From assembly GCA_905182535.1 (NCBI GenBank), contig CAJJBZ010000004.1, forward strand, positions 1 through 64,000: a stretch of DNA of 64,000 nt, in the 5' to 3' direction. The stretch comes from an uncultured Planktomarina sp. GTDB lineage: Bacteria; Pseudomonadota; Alphaproteobacteria; Rhodobacterales; Rhodobacteraceae. Below, piece by piece: positions 18,512 to 27,254 of this stretch. The notes beneath the pieces are model-generated. The model worked only from the letters and a program-made list of their open reading frames with translations. It was not told where the DNA came from and searched no databases. The position numbers and the translations under genes were made by a program. Position 1 is the stretch's first letter, and each line of letters opens with the position of its first letter.

Positions 18512-19381
18512 TTAAGTGCGTACGATTTTCTCGTAGCTTTCCGCAATATCGCGGGCTAAAGTCCCAACTTCAAAGTTATAATTACCGATTTGACCAACAG
18601 GTGTTACTTCTGCGGCCGTGCCCGTCAGCCAGCATTGCTCAAAGCCTTCTAGCTCATCTGGCATGATGTGGCGCACGTTCACCTTGATCCCACGGTCCTC
18701 TAACATGCCAATAACTGTTTGACGGGTGATACCGTTTAAGAAGCAATCGGGTTTCGGCGTGTGCACCTCGCCATCTTTGACAAAGAAGATATTGGCGCCG
18801 GTTGCCTCAGCCACATAACCTCGATAATCGAGCATCATTGCATCGGAACAGCCTTTGGCTTCTGCGGCATGTTTGGACATGGTGCAAATCATATAAAGTC
18901 CAGCAGCTTTGGCAAAGCATGGGATTGTTTCGGGACTTGGACGTTTCCATTTGGCTATGTCAAGCTTTGCGCCCTTCATTTTGGCGTCGCCATAATAGGC
19001 GCCCCATTCCCATACGGCGATGGCCATTTTGACTGGATTGCGAGCGGAGGCTACCCCCATGTCTTCACCAGAAGCGCGCCAGCATACTGCCCTTACATAG
19101 GCATTTTGTAGGCCAGAGGCTACCATAATTTGTGCTTTGGCTGCTTCGATTTCATTGACTGTATAAGGGATTGGAATATCCATATATTCTCCGGATTTAA
19201 GCAGTCTTTCTGAATGTTTACGTGATTTAAAAATCTTACCATTATAGGCACGTTCACCTTCGAATACTGAGCTACCGTAGTGCAAGCCATGTGTGAGAAT
19301 GTGAACTTTAGCATCACGCCAGTCTACTAATTCGCCATCCATCCAGATGACACCGTCACGGTCGTCATATGCACCATCCAT
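18512..19381 (-). CDS. ilvE: Branched-chain amino acid aminotransferase
   Basis: The 289-residue class IV PLP aminotransferase interconverts Leu, Ile and Val with their keto acids using glutamate/2-oxoglutarate. The family patterns HGLHYGSSVFEGERAY near residue 32, the PLP lysine region CFAKAAGLYMICTM and the motif YVAEATGANIFFVK are all present. D-amino acid transaminases share the fold, but the GSSVFEG context fits IlvE. It is divergent from a MarR-type gene with a 163-base gap that holds a perfect palindrome. Confidence 0.93.
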   Translation of the reverse strand: MDGAYDDRDGVIWMDGELVDWRDAKVHILTHGLHYGSSVFEGERAYNGKIFKSRKHSERLLKSGEYMDIPIPYTVNEIEAAKAQIMVASGLQNAYVRAVCWRASGEDMGVASARNPVKMAIAVWEWGAYYGDAKMKGAKLDIAKWKRPSPETIPCFAKAAGLYMICTMSKHAAEAKGCSDAMMLDYRGYVAEATGANIFFVKDGEVHTPKPDCFLNGITRQTVIGMLEDRGIKVNVRHIMPDELEGFEQCWLTGTAAEVTPVGQIGNYNFEVGTLARDIAESYEKIVRT

Positions 19382-19430
19382 GTGTATTTTCCCTTCTAGT
19401 CAGCAGAATTTGCAATTATGTCGCAAAATG

Positions 19431-19445
19431 TGTCCGTTTCGGACA
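19431..19445. promoter_or_regulatory. 15-base palindrome between ilvE and marR, candidate operator
   Basis: TGTCCG-TTT-CGGACA is a perfect dyad in the divergent intergenic region. The flanks extend it imperfectly, with GCAA on the left and TTGC on the right. A separate TTGC-N9-GCAA pair overlaps just before it. Its position between the ilvE and marR starts suggests a binding site for the adjacent MarR-type regulator; this is inferred. Confidence 0.5.
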
Positions 19446-19544
19446 TAATCTTGCGTAAAATCTAATAATCGCTAACAATTGATTCTTGGAATGTCAACAA
19501 CACTGACGTATTATTGATTTATGGTTTAATCGAAAGGATGGGGC

Positions 19545-20057
19545 ATGACACAGGGACAAAGTCGGTCAGAAAATACACGGGGATTGTTGTTCTTGACTGA
19601 TGAGCAATTGCGCAAAGGGATTGAGGCTATGTTTTTTGCCTATCGCGGCTTCACTGCTGATCCTGATCGTATTTTGGCTGAAAAATCCTATGGGCGCGCT
19701 CATCACCGTGCTTTGCACTTCATTCACCGTAGCCCCGGCACAACGGTTAATAATTTACTGGCTACTTTGGGGGTAACTAAACAAAGCTTGAATCGGGTAC
19801 TTCGAACCTTAATCGAGGACGGCCTTGTACTCAACGAAGTAGGCATCCGTGACAAGCGGGAGCGTCACCTAACCTTGACTGATGCCGGTGCAGATCTTGA
19901 AAGTGCGCTGTCAAATGCGCAGAGCGATCGAATGCGCTCCGCATATCGACAGGCTGGAGCTGATGCGGTGTATGGGTTTTGCACGGTGCTCGAGGCAATG
20001 ATGGATCCGGAGCTTAAAGAGCATTATGAACACCTCACTGGTGGAGAACAACAATGA
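19545..20057 (+). CDS. MarR-family transcriptional regulator
   Basis: The 170-residue winged helix protein has helices about 30-75, a recognition helix in NNLLATLGVTKQSLNRVLRTLIEDGLV and a wing with DKRERHLTLTDAG, the standard MarR hallmark. It probably binds DNA as a dimer, perhaps at the palindrome upstream. Its stop overlaps the start of the response regulator (ATGA), so the two are translationally coupled, an arrangement I recall as conserved in Rhodobacterales. The ligand is unknown. Confidence 0.9.
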   Translation: MTQGQSRSENTRGLLFLTDEQLRKGIEAMFFAYRGFTADPDRILAEKSYGRAHHRALHFIHRSPGTTVNNLLATLGVTKQSLNRVLRTLIEDGLVLNEVGIRDKRERHLTLTDAGADLESALSNAQSDRMRSAYRQAGADAVYGFCTVLEAMMDPELKEHYEHLTGGEQQ

Positions 20058-20773
20058 TTCCTGATGCACATTTACTGATTGTTGACGACGATGAGCGCAT
20101 TCGTAGCTTGTTGCAGAAATTTTTGATGCGAAATGGGTTTTTAGTGACTGCGGCACGGGATGCAGCCCATGCAAGGCGTATTTTGTTGGGGCTCGATTTT
20201 GATCTGATTATTCTTGATGTGATGATGCCAGGTGAAGACGGGGTGTCGCTGACTAAACATTTACGCGAGACGCGTAATACCCCGATCTTGCTGCTCACAG
20301 CGCGTGGCGAGACTGCAGATCGTATTTTGGGGTTAGAAGCCGGGGCAGATGACTATCTAGCCAAACCCTTTGAGCCCAAAGAGCTTTTGTTAAGGATCAA
20401 TGCAATTCTAAGACGCGCACCAATGCCAGAAGAAAATTTAAATATTCCTAAGGTGATGTACTTGGGGGAGGTGCGCTATGATGTTGATCGTGGTGAGCTC
20501 TTGCAAGGTGAGACGCGTATTCGGTTGACTGCAACGGAAAGTCATTTGATGCGTATTTTTTCTAGTACACCTGGCGTGCCTTTGAGCCGTACCAGTCTGG
20601 TAGCGCAGCTGGGGCGCGATGGCGGCCAAGCGCAAGAGCGAGCAGTGGATGTCCAAATCACACGGCTTCGACGCAAAATTGAAAGCGATCCCAAACAACC
20701 GCGCTATCTGCAAACTGTTCGTGGGGCGGGCTACATGTTGGCCCCAGCACGTAGGCATTCCCATGATGACTAA
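20054..20773 (+). CDS. OmpR/PhoB-type response regulator
   Basis: The 239-residue protein has a receiver domain (about 5-120) with acidic pair DDDE, phospho-acceptor Asp in LIILDVMMPGEDG, conserved Thr in LLLTARGE and Lys in YLAKPFEP. A C-terminal winged helix follows (about 135-232) with DVQITRLRRKIE and the ending TVRGAGYML. No sensor kinase gene lies nearby, so it is an orphan regulator here. It is coupled to the MarR gene upstream and overlaps the HDAC-like gene downstream. Confidence 0.93.
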   Translation: MIPDAHLLIVDDDERIRSLLQKFLMRNGFLVTAARDAAHARRILLGLDFDLIILDVMMPGEDGVSLTKHLRETRNTPILLLTARGETADRILGLEAGADDYLAKPFEPKELLLRINAILRRAPMPEENLNIPKVMYLGEVRYDVDRGELLQGETRIRLTATESHLMRIFSSTPGVPLSRTSLVAQLGRDGGQAQERAVDVQITRLRRKIESDPKQPRYLQTVRGAGYMLAPARRHSHDD

Positions 20774-21692
20774 AATTATCACCCATAAGGATTGTTTGGA
20801 GCATGTGAATTTGCCTGGCCATCCTGAGCAGGTTGCTCGCTTGGAATATGTGCTGGAGGCATTGGGGCCCTTAGGTTTGGAGACGCTGGAGGCCCCATTG
20901 GTGCTTAATGATGATTTGTTGCGAGTGCATCCAGAGCGCCATGTCAGCGCAATTCGCAGCGCTGCACCTCAATTGGGCTGGACCTCCTTAGATGCGGATA
21001 CACATATGTCACCCGGTACACTCACCGCAGCGTTGCGGGCTGCAGGTGGTGCTGTCCGTGCGGTGGACATAGTGATGGCTGGAGAGGCGCGCAATGTCTT
21101 TGTAGCTACACACCCACCGGGGCATCATTGTGAACGTGAAACTGCGATGGGCTTTTGTTTTTTTGGAAATGTAGCATTGGCTGCAAAATATGCTCTAGAT
21201 CACCATGGCCTGAAGCGGGTTGCAATCGTCGATTTTGATGTACATCACGGCAATGGAACGCAGGATTTAGTGGAAAGTGACAGCCGCATTTTTTTCGCCA
21301 GTTCTCACCAAATGCCGCTTTATCCGGGTACGGGCCATGCCCATGAAACTGGTGGTCATGCAAATGTTATGAATTGTCCTTTGCCGGAGGGGGCAGGCAG
21401 CAAAGCATTTCGTGGTGTTATGGAAACTGCGATCTTACCTGCGGTGGACCGTTGGGCCCCTGAACTCTTGCTAGTCTCTGCTGGATTTGACGCCCATAAG
21501 GCCGACCCTCTTGCCGGTATTGAGCTTACAGAGATGGACTTTGCGTGGGTTACGGAACGCCTTTGCGAATTGGCGTCGAAGCATTGCCAAGGTCGGGTGG
21601 TATCTTGCCTAGAAGGTGGCTATGATCTCGAGGCGTTGGCAGCCTCTGCCGTGGCGCATGTGAAAGTTTTGAAGGAGCAGGCAAATGGCTGA
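20763..21692 (+). CDS. Histone deacetylase family protein (class II HDAC/acetoin utilisation type)
   Basis: The roughly 309-residue protein has the HDAC fold motifs [17 protein letters not shown] (tandem catalytic His), [13 protein letters not shown] (zinc Asp and His) and [13 protein letters not shown]. Bacterial members are zinc-dependent amidohydrolases acting on acetylpolyamines, acetyl-lysines or other acylamides. The start is taken at ATG 20763 ([11 protein letters not shown]), overlapping the response regulator stop by 11 bases; ATG 20766 is equally possible. It overlaps xseB by 8 bases. The physiological substrate is unknown. Confidence 0.9.
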   Translation: MMTKIITHKDCLEHVNLPGHPEQVARLEYVLEALGPLGLETLEAPLVLNDDLLRVHPERHVSAIRSAAPQLGWTSLDADTHMSPGTLTAALRAAGGAVRAVDIVMAGEARNVFVATHPPGHHCERETAMGFCFFGNVALAAKYALDHHGLKRVAIVDFDVHHGNGTQDLVESDSRIFFASSHQMPLYPGTGHAHETGGHANVMNCPLPEGAGSKAFRGVMETAILPAVDRWAPELLLVSAGFDAHKADPLAGIELTEMDFAWVTERLCELASKHCQGRVVSCLEGGYDLEALAASAVAHVKVLKEQANG

Positions 21693-21927
21693 TGCATCGA
21701 TTGAAGAGATGAGCTTTGAAACCGCTATGGCTGAGCTTGAGCAAGTAGTCACCCAGCTGGAACGTGGTGATGTTGCTTTGGATGCGTCAATTTTGCTATA
21801 CGAGCGTGGTGCGGCTCTAAAGGGCCATTGTGAAGCCAAACTGAAATCTGCAGAGGAAAAAGTGGCGGCCATCACCCTGAACGGTGACGGGCAGCCTACT
21901 GGCGTTGTCCCTCTAGATGCTGGTTGA
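21685..21927 (+). CDS. xseB: Exodeoxyribonuclease VII small subunit
   Basis: The 80-residue protein has the XseB pattern [19 protein letters not shown] followed by [28 protein letters not shown], a helical hairpin that binds XseA. It is a subunit of the nuclease that degrades single-stranded DNA. The genetic linkage to ispA and dxs is widespread in proteobacteria. The start overlaps the end of the HDAC-like gene. The large subunit XseA is not in this window. Confidence 0.93.
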   Translation: MADASIEEMSFETAMAELEQVVTQLERGDVALDASILLYERGAALKGHCEAKLKSAEEKVAAITLNGDGQPTGVVPLDAG

Positions 21928-21951
21928 ACGTAGTGTTGTTATGTTTGCCAT

Positions 21952-22833
21952 ATGATACAATCTGATTTTCCTCCCAAACTTGAGGCTGCAGCTGCTGCTA
22001 CAAAAGCCTGTCTTATGGATGCGCTACGGCCCTTGGGTAGTTTGCCGATTGCACAAGGCATGCGTCACGCGGTGACTGGTGGCAAAGGGTTACGTGGGTT
22101 TTTGGTGATTGAAAGTGCAGCGATTGTGGGTGCACCAAAGGCGGGTGCTATCTATGCCGGTGCGGCAGTAGAAGCATTACATGCATATTCTTTGGTACAT
22201 GATGATCTGCCCTGTATGGATGACGATGATTTACGCCGTGGGCAACCAACCGTTCATAAAAAATGGGATGAGGCAACTGCAGTTTTGGTGGGGGATGCGT
22301 TACAAACCCTAGCATTTGAGCTTTTAAGTCTACCAAACTGTAGCCCTGACCCTAAAGTCCAACTAGAGTTGATTTCGAGCCTGGCACGCGCTAGCGGTGC
22401 GCAAGGGATGGTTTTGGGGCAGGCGCAGGATATCGCGGCAGAGACTGCCCTCAAACCTCTTACCGTTCACGAGATATCACAGCTGCAACAAAATAAAACT
22501 GGGGCACTATTTGAATGGTCTGCTACTGCTGGTGCTGTTCTGATTGGCTCTAATTCAGTCCCGCTGCGGCGCTATGCGCGAGCTTTGGGCTTGGCATTTC
22601 AGATTTCTGATGACATTTTAGACGTTGAGGGTAGTGCGGTATTGGTTGGTAAGGCAGTGGGCAAAGATAGTAAATCTGGGAAGGCTACCTTTGTTTCCCT
22701 GCTCGGCTTAGATCAAGCCAAACGTCGCGCTCAAGATTTGGCTGATGAAGCCTGCGATGCGCTGGTCACATTCGATGACCGAGCTACAACACTAAGAGCT
22801 GCGGCACAGTTTGTCGTCTCGCGTGATACATGA
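21952..22833 (+). CDS. ispA: Farnesyl diphosphate synthase (polyprenyl synthetase)
   Basis: The 293-residue trans-prenyltransferase condenses IPP with DMAPP/GPP. The first aspartate-rich motif is [14 protein letters not shown] near residue 82 and the second is DDILDVEG near residue 220. [11 protein letters not shown] and a Lys-rich C-terminal stretch fit the family. A small-residue insertion in the first Asp motif is characteristic of bacterial FPP synthases. It lies between xseB and dxs, an isoprenoid operon. Confidence 0.93.
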   Translation: MIQSDFPPKLEAAAAATKACLMDALRPLGSLPIAQGMRHAVTGGKGLRGFLVIESAAIVGAPKAGAIYAGAAVEALHAYSLVHDDLPCMDDDDLRRGQPTVHKKWDEATAVLVGDALQTLAFELLSLPNCSPDPKVQLELISSLARASGAQGMVLGQAQDIAAETALKPLTVHEISQLQQNKTGALFEWSATAGAVLIGSNSVPLRRYARALGLAFQISDDILDVEGSAVLVGKAVGKDSKSGKATFVSLLGLDQAKRRAQDLADEACDALVTFDDRATTLRAAAQFVVSRDT

Positions 22834-22846
22834 AGAGGTTTCCGCA

Positions 22847-24772
22847 ATGACCGAGCGCCCCAAAACTCCACTTCTGGATACAGTAATAACTCCAGCGGAC
22901 ATGAAAGAATTCACTGATCAAGAGTTGAAGTGCTTGGCGGATGAGTTGCGAGCGGAAACGGTCTCAGCAGTGTCTGAAACGGGTGGGCATCTAGGGGCTG
23001 GCTTGGGTGTGGTTGAGCTAACAGTAGCACTGCATGCGGTGTTTAATACACCTAAAGACAAAATCATTTGGGATGTATCGCATCAAACCTATCCGCATAA
23101 AATTTTAACTGGACGCCGTAACCGTATAAGAACCCTACGCCAAAAAGGTGGTCTCAGTGGCTTCACCAAACGCAGTGAAAGCGCCTATGATGCATTTGGT
23201 GCGGCGCATTCCTCGACCTCAATTTCTGCAGCGCTTGGGTTTGCTGTGGCGCGAGATTTGGGTGGTGCGCCTGAGCATGGCATCGGTGATGTAATTGCTG
23301 TGATCGGTGATGGTGCGATGAGCGCGGGGATGGCATTTGAGGCTTTGAACAACGCGGGTCACCTTAAAAAGCGCATGTTCGTTATTTTGAACGACAATGA
23401 AATGTCTATTGCCCCGCCGGTTGGAGCATTGTCTGCATATTTGAGCCAGCTTTATGCTGGGGCGCCCTTTCAGGAGTTTAAGGCAGCGGCCAAAGGCGCA
23501 ATGTCGCTTTTACCAGAGCCGTTTCGTGAGGGTGCAAAACGCGCCCGTGACGTAGTCAAGCATATGACTGTTGGTGGTACGATTTTTGAACAGCTGGGGT
23601 TCAGCTATGTTGGTCCAATTGATGGCCATGATCTTGATCAATTACTGCCAGTGCTGCGTACAGTAGAAGAGCGTTCGACAGGGCCTATGCTGATCCATGT
23701 GATCACGCAAAAAGGTAAGGGTTATGCCCCAGCTGAAGAGGCTCGTGATAAAGGACACGGAGTTGGTAAATTTGATGTCGTAACTGGCGCGCAGGCTAAA
23801 GCTGTTTCCAATGCGCCTTCCTACACTTCGGTTTTCGCCAAATCATTGCTGGAACAAGCTTCGCAAGATCATAAGATTTGTGCTGTGACTGCGGCAATGC
23901 CAGATGGTACTGGCCTCGGCTTATTTGCAGACCGCTATCCGAGCCGATGTTTTGATGTAGGAATCGCCGAGCAACACGGCGTTACCTTCGCGGCGGGCTT
24001 GGCTGCTGGGGGAATGAAGCCCTTCTGCGCTATGTATTCGACCTTCTTGCAGCGTGGCTATGATCAAGTCGTGCATGATGTTGCAATTCAGCGCCTCCCA
24101 GTGCGATTTGCGATTGACCGTGCGGGGCTGGTTGGGGCGGATGGTGCCACCCATGCTGGTGCTTTTGATATTAGTTTTTTGACAAACCTTCCAGGCTTTG
24201 TAGTGATGGCTGCTGCTGATGAAGCTGAACTTTGCCGTATGGTCGCAACCGCGGCTGCTTACAACGATGGTCCGATCGCTTTTCGTTTTCCACGGGGTGA
24301 GGGCATAGGCTGTGAAATGCCTGCGCACGCACAACCTTTAGAGATTGGCAAAGGTATAATTGTGCAAGACGGCAGCAGGGTTGCTATCTTGTCCTTTGGC
24401 ACACGCTTGGGCGAAGTGCGTATCGCCGCAGAAACCTTGTCCGCGCAGGGTATCACTCCAACTATTGCAGATGCTCGGTTCGCCAAGCCGTTGGATCGTG
24501 ACATGATTTTAAAACTTGCTATCAATCATGAAGTTTTGATCACCATTGAGGAAGGTGCAATTGGCGGCTTTGGCAGCCATGTAGCCCAACTTTTGGCTGA
24601 GGAGGCTGTGTTTGACCGCGGATTAAAATTCCGTTCTATGGTTCTTCCAGATACGTTCATAGATCACGCTAGTCCGGCGGACATGTACCGTGAGGCCAAG
24701 CTTTCGGCGCAAGATATTCATGAAAAAGTATTAGATACTTTGGGAGTGTCCTCAATTAAAGCTCGGGCCTGA
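22847..24772 (+). CDS. dxs: 1-deoxy-D-xylulose-5-phosphate synthase
   Basis: The 641-residue enzyme makes DXP from pyruvate and glyceraldehyde-3-phosphate, the entry step of the MEP pathway. The ThDP motif [19 protein letters not shown]...LNDN is near residue 155, the transketolase central region has [15 protein letters not shown], and the C-terminal domain ends [12 protein letters not shown]. The start is ATG 22847 ([10 protein letters not shown]) with GAAGAGG upstream; the longer in-frame option at 22811 overlaps ispA. It closes the ispA-dxs operon. Confidence 0.96.
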   Translation: MTERPKTPLLDTVITPADMKEFTDQELKCLADELRAETVSAVSETGGHLGAGLGVVELTVALHAVFNTPKDKIIWDVSHQTYPHKILTGRRNRIRTLRQKGGLSGFTKRSESAYDAFGAAHSSTSISAALGFAVARDLGGAPEHGIGDVIAVIGDGAMSAGMAFEALNNAGHLKKRMFVILNDNEMSIAPPVGALSAYLSQLYAGAPFQEFKAAAKGAMSLLPEPFREGAKRARDVVKHMTVGGTIFEQLGFSYVGPIDGHDLDQLLPVLRTVEERSTGPMLIHVITQKGKGYAPAEEARDKGHGVGKFDVVTGAQAKAVSNAPSYTSVFAKSLLEQASQDHKICAVTAAMPDGTGLGLFADRYPSRCFDVGIAEQHGVTFAAGLAAGGMKPFCAMYSTFLQRGYDQVVHDVAIQRLPVRFAIDRAGLVGADGATHAGAFDISFLTNLPGFVVMAAADEAELCRMVATAAAYNDGPIAFRFPRGEGIGCEMPAHAQPLEIGKGIIVQDGSRVAILSFGTRLGEVRIAAETLSAQGITPTIADARFAKPLDRDMILKLAINHEVLITIEEGAIGGFGSHVAQLLAEEAVFDRGLKFRSMVLPDTFIDHASPADMYREAKLSAQDIHEKVLDTLGVSSIKARA

Positions 24773-24894
24773 AAGCTTTAAAGATACAAGCTGATCAAGT
24801 TATTTAAAAACAGTCTTTGACCTGCGGTTGTCTTGTATGTCTCATACAGCGTTTCCGTTTGGCCCGAACTTATCGACACCGCTTTGGTATTATT

Positions 24895-25740
24895 TCATAT
24901 TTTAGTTTCTAATTTCAGTAAGCTTTTTAATCCCTCCTTATAATTGGGGTATTTCAAGCATACGCCTAGCTCTGTTTTTATTAAATCATTCCTCACCCTT
25001 TTGTTTTCAGCATAAAAGCTACGTGCCATAGGCGTCATCTCAGCTGTATCAAAATTGACTGCGGGTGGCAGAGGCATGTTCAATAGCTGTGCCGCATAGG
25101 CCAGCACATCTTGTGGTGGAGCTGGTTCATCATCGCATAGGTTATAGATAGCACCCGGACGTGGCTGCATAATTGAAGTTGTTACTACCTGGGCGATATC
25201 ATCTGCATGAATTCGACTAAACATTTGCCCCGCCTTGATGATCCGGCGCGCCGTACCGTTGCGAACTTTGGAAAATGGCCCACGTCCCGATCCGTATATC
25301 CCCGCAAGGCGGAAGATGTGCAAAGGTAGGCCAGTCGCGGTCCAGGCGGCTTCGGCCTCTACTCTCAACTGGCCACGTTGGGTTGCGGGCGTGAGGGCGG
25401 CTGTTTCATCCACCCATGCTCCGTTATGATTGCCATACACACCGGTAGTTGAAAGATACCCTACCCACGAAAACTCATAACGTTTTGGATCGATTGCGTT
25501 CAAGAATGGATCCCCTAGGCCAGAGGGGGGTGCTGAAATCAACAAATGTGACGCCTTCGTGAGTGCCTCATGCAAATTATTCCCGGGCCAGATGATAGGG
25601 GTCACATTTTCATTGCGCATTTCGTTGGCGCGGACTTCGCTGCGGGTTGTACCAGTGATATTCCAGCCTAAAGGGTGCAGCACCGCGGTCATTGCGCGTG
25701 CTGAAAAACCATATCCGATACAAAGTAAACTCTTGGCCAT
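24895..25740 (-). CDS. SDR-family NAD(P)-dependent epimerase/reductase (YeeZ-like)
   Basis: The 281-residue protein opens with LLCIGYGFSARAMTAVL, an atypical Rossmann glycine motif. It continues with STTGVYGNHNGAWVDE, the SDR active-site region in which the Tyr follows TGV, and HIFRLAGIYGSGRGPF. These are typical of the YeeZ/extended-SDR group of unknown substrate. It stands alone between dxs (convergent) and a methyltransferase gene (divergent). A nucleotide-sugar epimerase role cannot be excluded. Confidence 0.8.
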   Translation of the reverse strand: MAKSLLCIGYGFSARAMTAVLHPLGWNITGTTRSEVRANEMRNENVTPIIWPGNNLHEALTKASHLLISAPPSGLGDPFLNAIDPKRYEFSWVGYLSTTGVYGNHNGAWVDETAALTPATQRGQLRVEAEAAWTATGLPLHIFRLAGIYGSGRGPFSKVRNGTARRIIKAGQMFSRIHADDIAQVVTTSIMQPRPGAIYNLCDDEPAPPQDVLAYAAQLLNMPLPPAVNFDTAEMTPMARSFYAENKRVRNDLIKTELGVCLKYPNYKEGLKSLLKLETKI

Positions 25741-25799
25741 ATGGTGGTAATAGGCTCAAATGGGCCGTACGAGAAGAGTAGAATTGCCGCAGGATCACC

Positions 25800-26441
25800 G
25801 TGACTGATAAACCAGAGTTAGACGCCGCCTATGGGTTGCAATCGGTAGAAGATAATAGGCGCCTTTATGCTGCCTGGGCCCAGACCTATGACTGCGACTT
25901 TGCCGATCATATGGGTTATGTGCTGCCGGCGCGCGTAGCAGATATTTTTGCTACTGCTGCGGGCGTAGTTAAAACTGGTTGTGTGCTAGATGTTGGTGCT
26001 GGCACAGGGTTGGTGGGCCAGAGATTAGCATTCCATGGCTTTACTAGGGTTGATGGGGTGGATATTTCTTCTGAAATGCTCGCTGTGGCGGCCTCGAAAG
26101 GTTGTTACAATAGCATGATTGAGGGAGATCTTTTAGGTTGCTTACCGATCGCAGCAGATACTTATGATTTTATTATTAGTGCGGGAACCTTTACCCATGG
26201 TCACGTGGGTGCCGAGGCTTTGGATGAGCTCCTTCGTATAGCAAGACCTGGTGCAATATTTTGCCTATCAATCAACAGCGCACATTTTACCACAGCAGGC
26301 TTTGCGGTTGCCTTTGAACGCCTTGCTGGCGGGATTGAAGGTCTAGAGTTCTGCCCAGTGCAATTTTACCTTGAGAGCGCCACGGGGCCTCATGCCAATG
26401 ATCACGGTGTAATTGCCTTATTTCGCAAGTCTGTGACTTAA
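25800..26441 (+). CDS. Class I SAM-dependent methyltransferase
   Basis: The 213-residue protein has SAM-binding motif I CVLDVGAGTGLVGQRLA (about residues 61-77) and an acidic motif GVDISSEMLAVA. DTYDFIISAGTFTHGHVG follows as motif IV. The start is GTG 25800. The fold is clear but the substrate is not; the acceptor domain is short, suggesting a small molecule. Divergent from the SDR gene with 59 bases between starts. Confidence 0.85.
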   Translation: MTDKPELDAAYGLQSVEDNRRLYAAWAQTYDCDFADHMGYVLPARVADIFATAAGVVKTGCVLDVGAGTGLVGQRLAFHGFTRVDGVDISSEMLAVAASKGCYNSMIEGDLLGCLPIAADTYDFIISAGTFTHGHVGAEALDELLRIARPGAIFCLSINSAHFTTAGFAVAFERLAGGIEGLEFCPVQFYLESATGPHANDHGVIALFRKSVT

Positions 26442-26474
26442 TTCATCCACTTAAGCCTTGTGCGCCTCAGAAAA

Positions 26475-27254
26475 TCACTTTCCTTGCCACACTGGATTAC
26501 GCTTCTCAGCAAAAGCTTTTGCACCCTCAAGTTGATCTTCAGAGGCATATAGTATGTCTACAGAGGCCAATTGTCTTTGGGTAATTCTGTTCATGCTATC
26601 TTGAAACTTACTGTTTTCAGAATCCCGCACGATTTCTTTGATTGCAGCATAGACTAATGGCGGACCGCTGGCCAACATCCGGGCCATGTCCCAAGCCCGT
26701 GCCATCAGGTCCACAGCTGGATAAGAATGATTAACCAGCCCCCAAGTTTTTGCTTCTTCAACGTCAAACCACCGGCCTGTCAAAAGCAACTCCATCGCAA
26801 TATGGTAGGGAATACGTTTTGGCACTTTGATAGAAGCCGCATCTGCAACTGTGCCAGATCTAATTTCTGGCAGGGCAAAGCTAGCATGGTCAGCGGCCAG
26901 GATTATATCAGCTGAAAGCGCCCATTCGAGACCACCCCCACAGCAAATACCATTTACAGCTGCAATCACTGGCTTGTTGAGATCGCGCAGCTCTTGCAAG
27001 CCACCAAAACCACCAATGCCATAATCTCCATCTACCGCATCGCCATCTGCAGCCGCTTTGAGGTCCCAGCCGGGGCAGAAGAATTTTTCACCTGCACCGG
27101 TGATAATAGCAACCCTAAGGCTGGGATCATCGCGAAACGCGGCGAAGGTATCACCCATGACTTTGCTGGTCTCGAGGTCAATAGCATTGGCCTTGGGTCG
27201 GTCCAGCGTCACCTGAAGGATACCACCTTCCGCATGGGTTTTGATCGGACTCAT
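26475..27254 (-). CDS. caiD: Crotonobetainyl-CoA hydratase-like enoyl-CoA hydratase
   Basis: The 259-residue crotonase-fold protein has the oxyanion motifs GEKFFCPGWDLKAAADG and VNGICCGGGLEWALSADI. The CaiD-like sequence around ALPEIRSGTVADAA fits carnitinyl-CoA dehydratase better than general enoyl-CoA hydratases. It would interconvert L-carnitinyl-CoA and crotonobetainyl-CoA. The start ATG 27254 overlaps the stop of the CoA ligase gene (ATGA), so they are coupled. The neighbours (acyl-CoA dehydrogenase, CoA ligase and divergent GlxA-type regulator) support a carnitine/butyrobetaine operon. Substrate remains inferred. Confidence 0.8.
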   Translation of the reverse strand: MSPIKTHAEGGILQVTLDRPKANAIDLETSKVMGDTFAAFRDDPSLRVAIITGAGEKFFCPGWDLKAAADGDAVDGDYGIGGFGGLQELRDLNKPVIAAVNGICCGGGLEWALSADIILAADHASFALPEIRSGTVADAASIKVPKRIPYHIAMELLLTGRWFDVEEAKTWGLVNHSYPAVDLMARAWDMARMLASGPPLVYAAIKEIVRDSENSKFQDSMNRITQRQLASVDILYASEDQLEGAKAFAEKRNPVWQGK

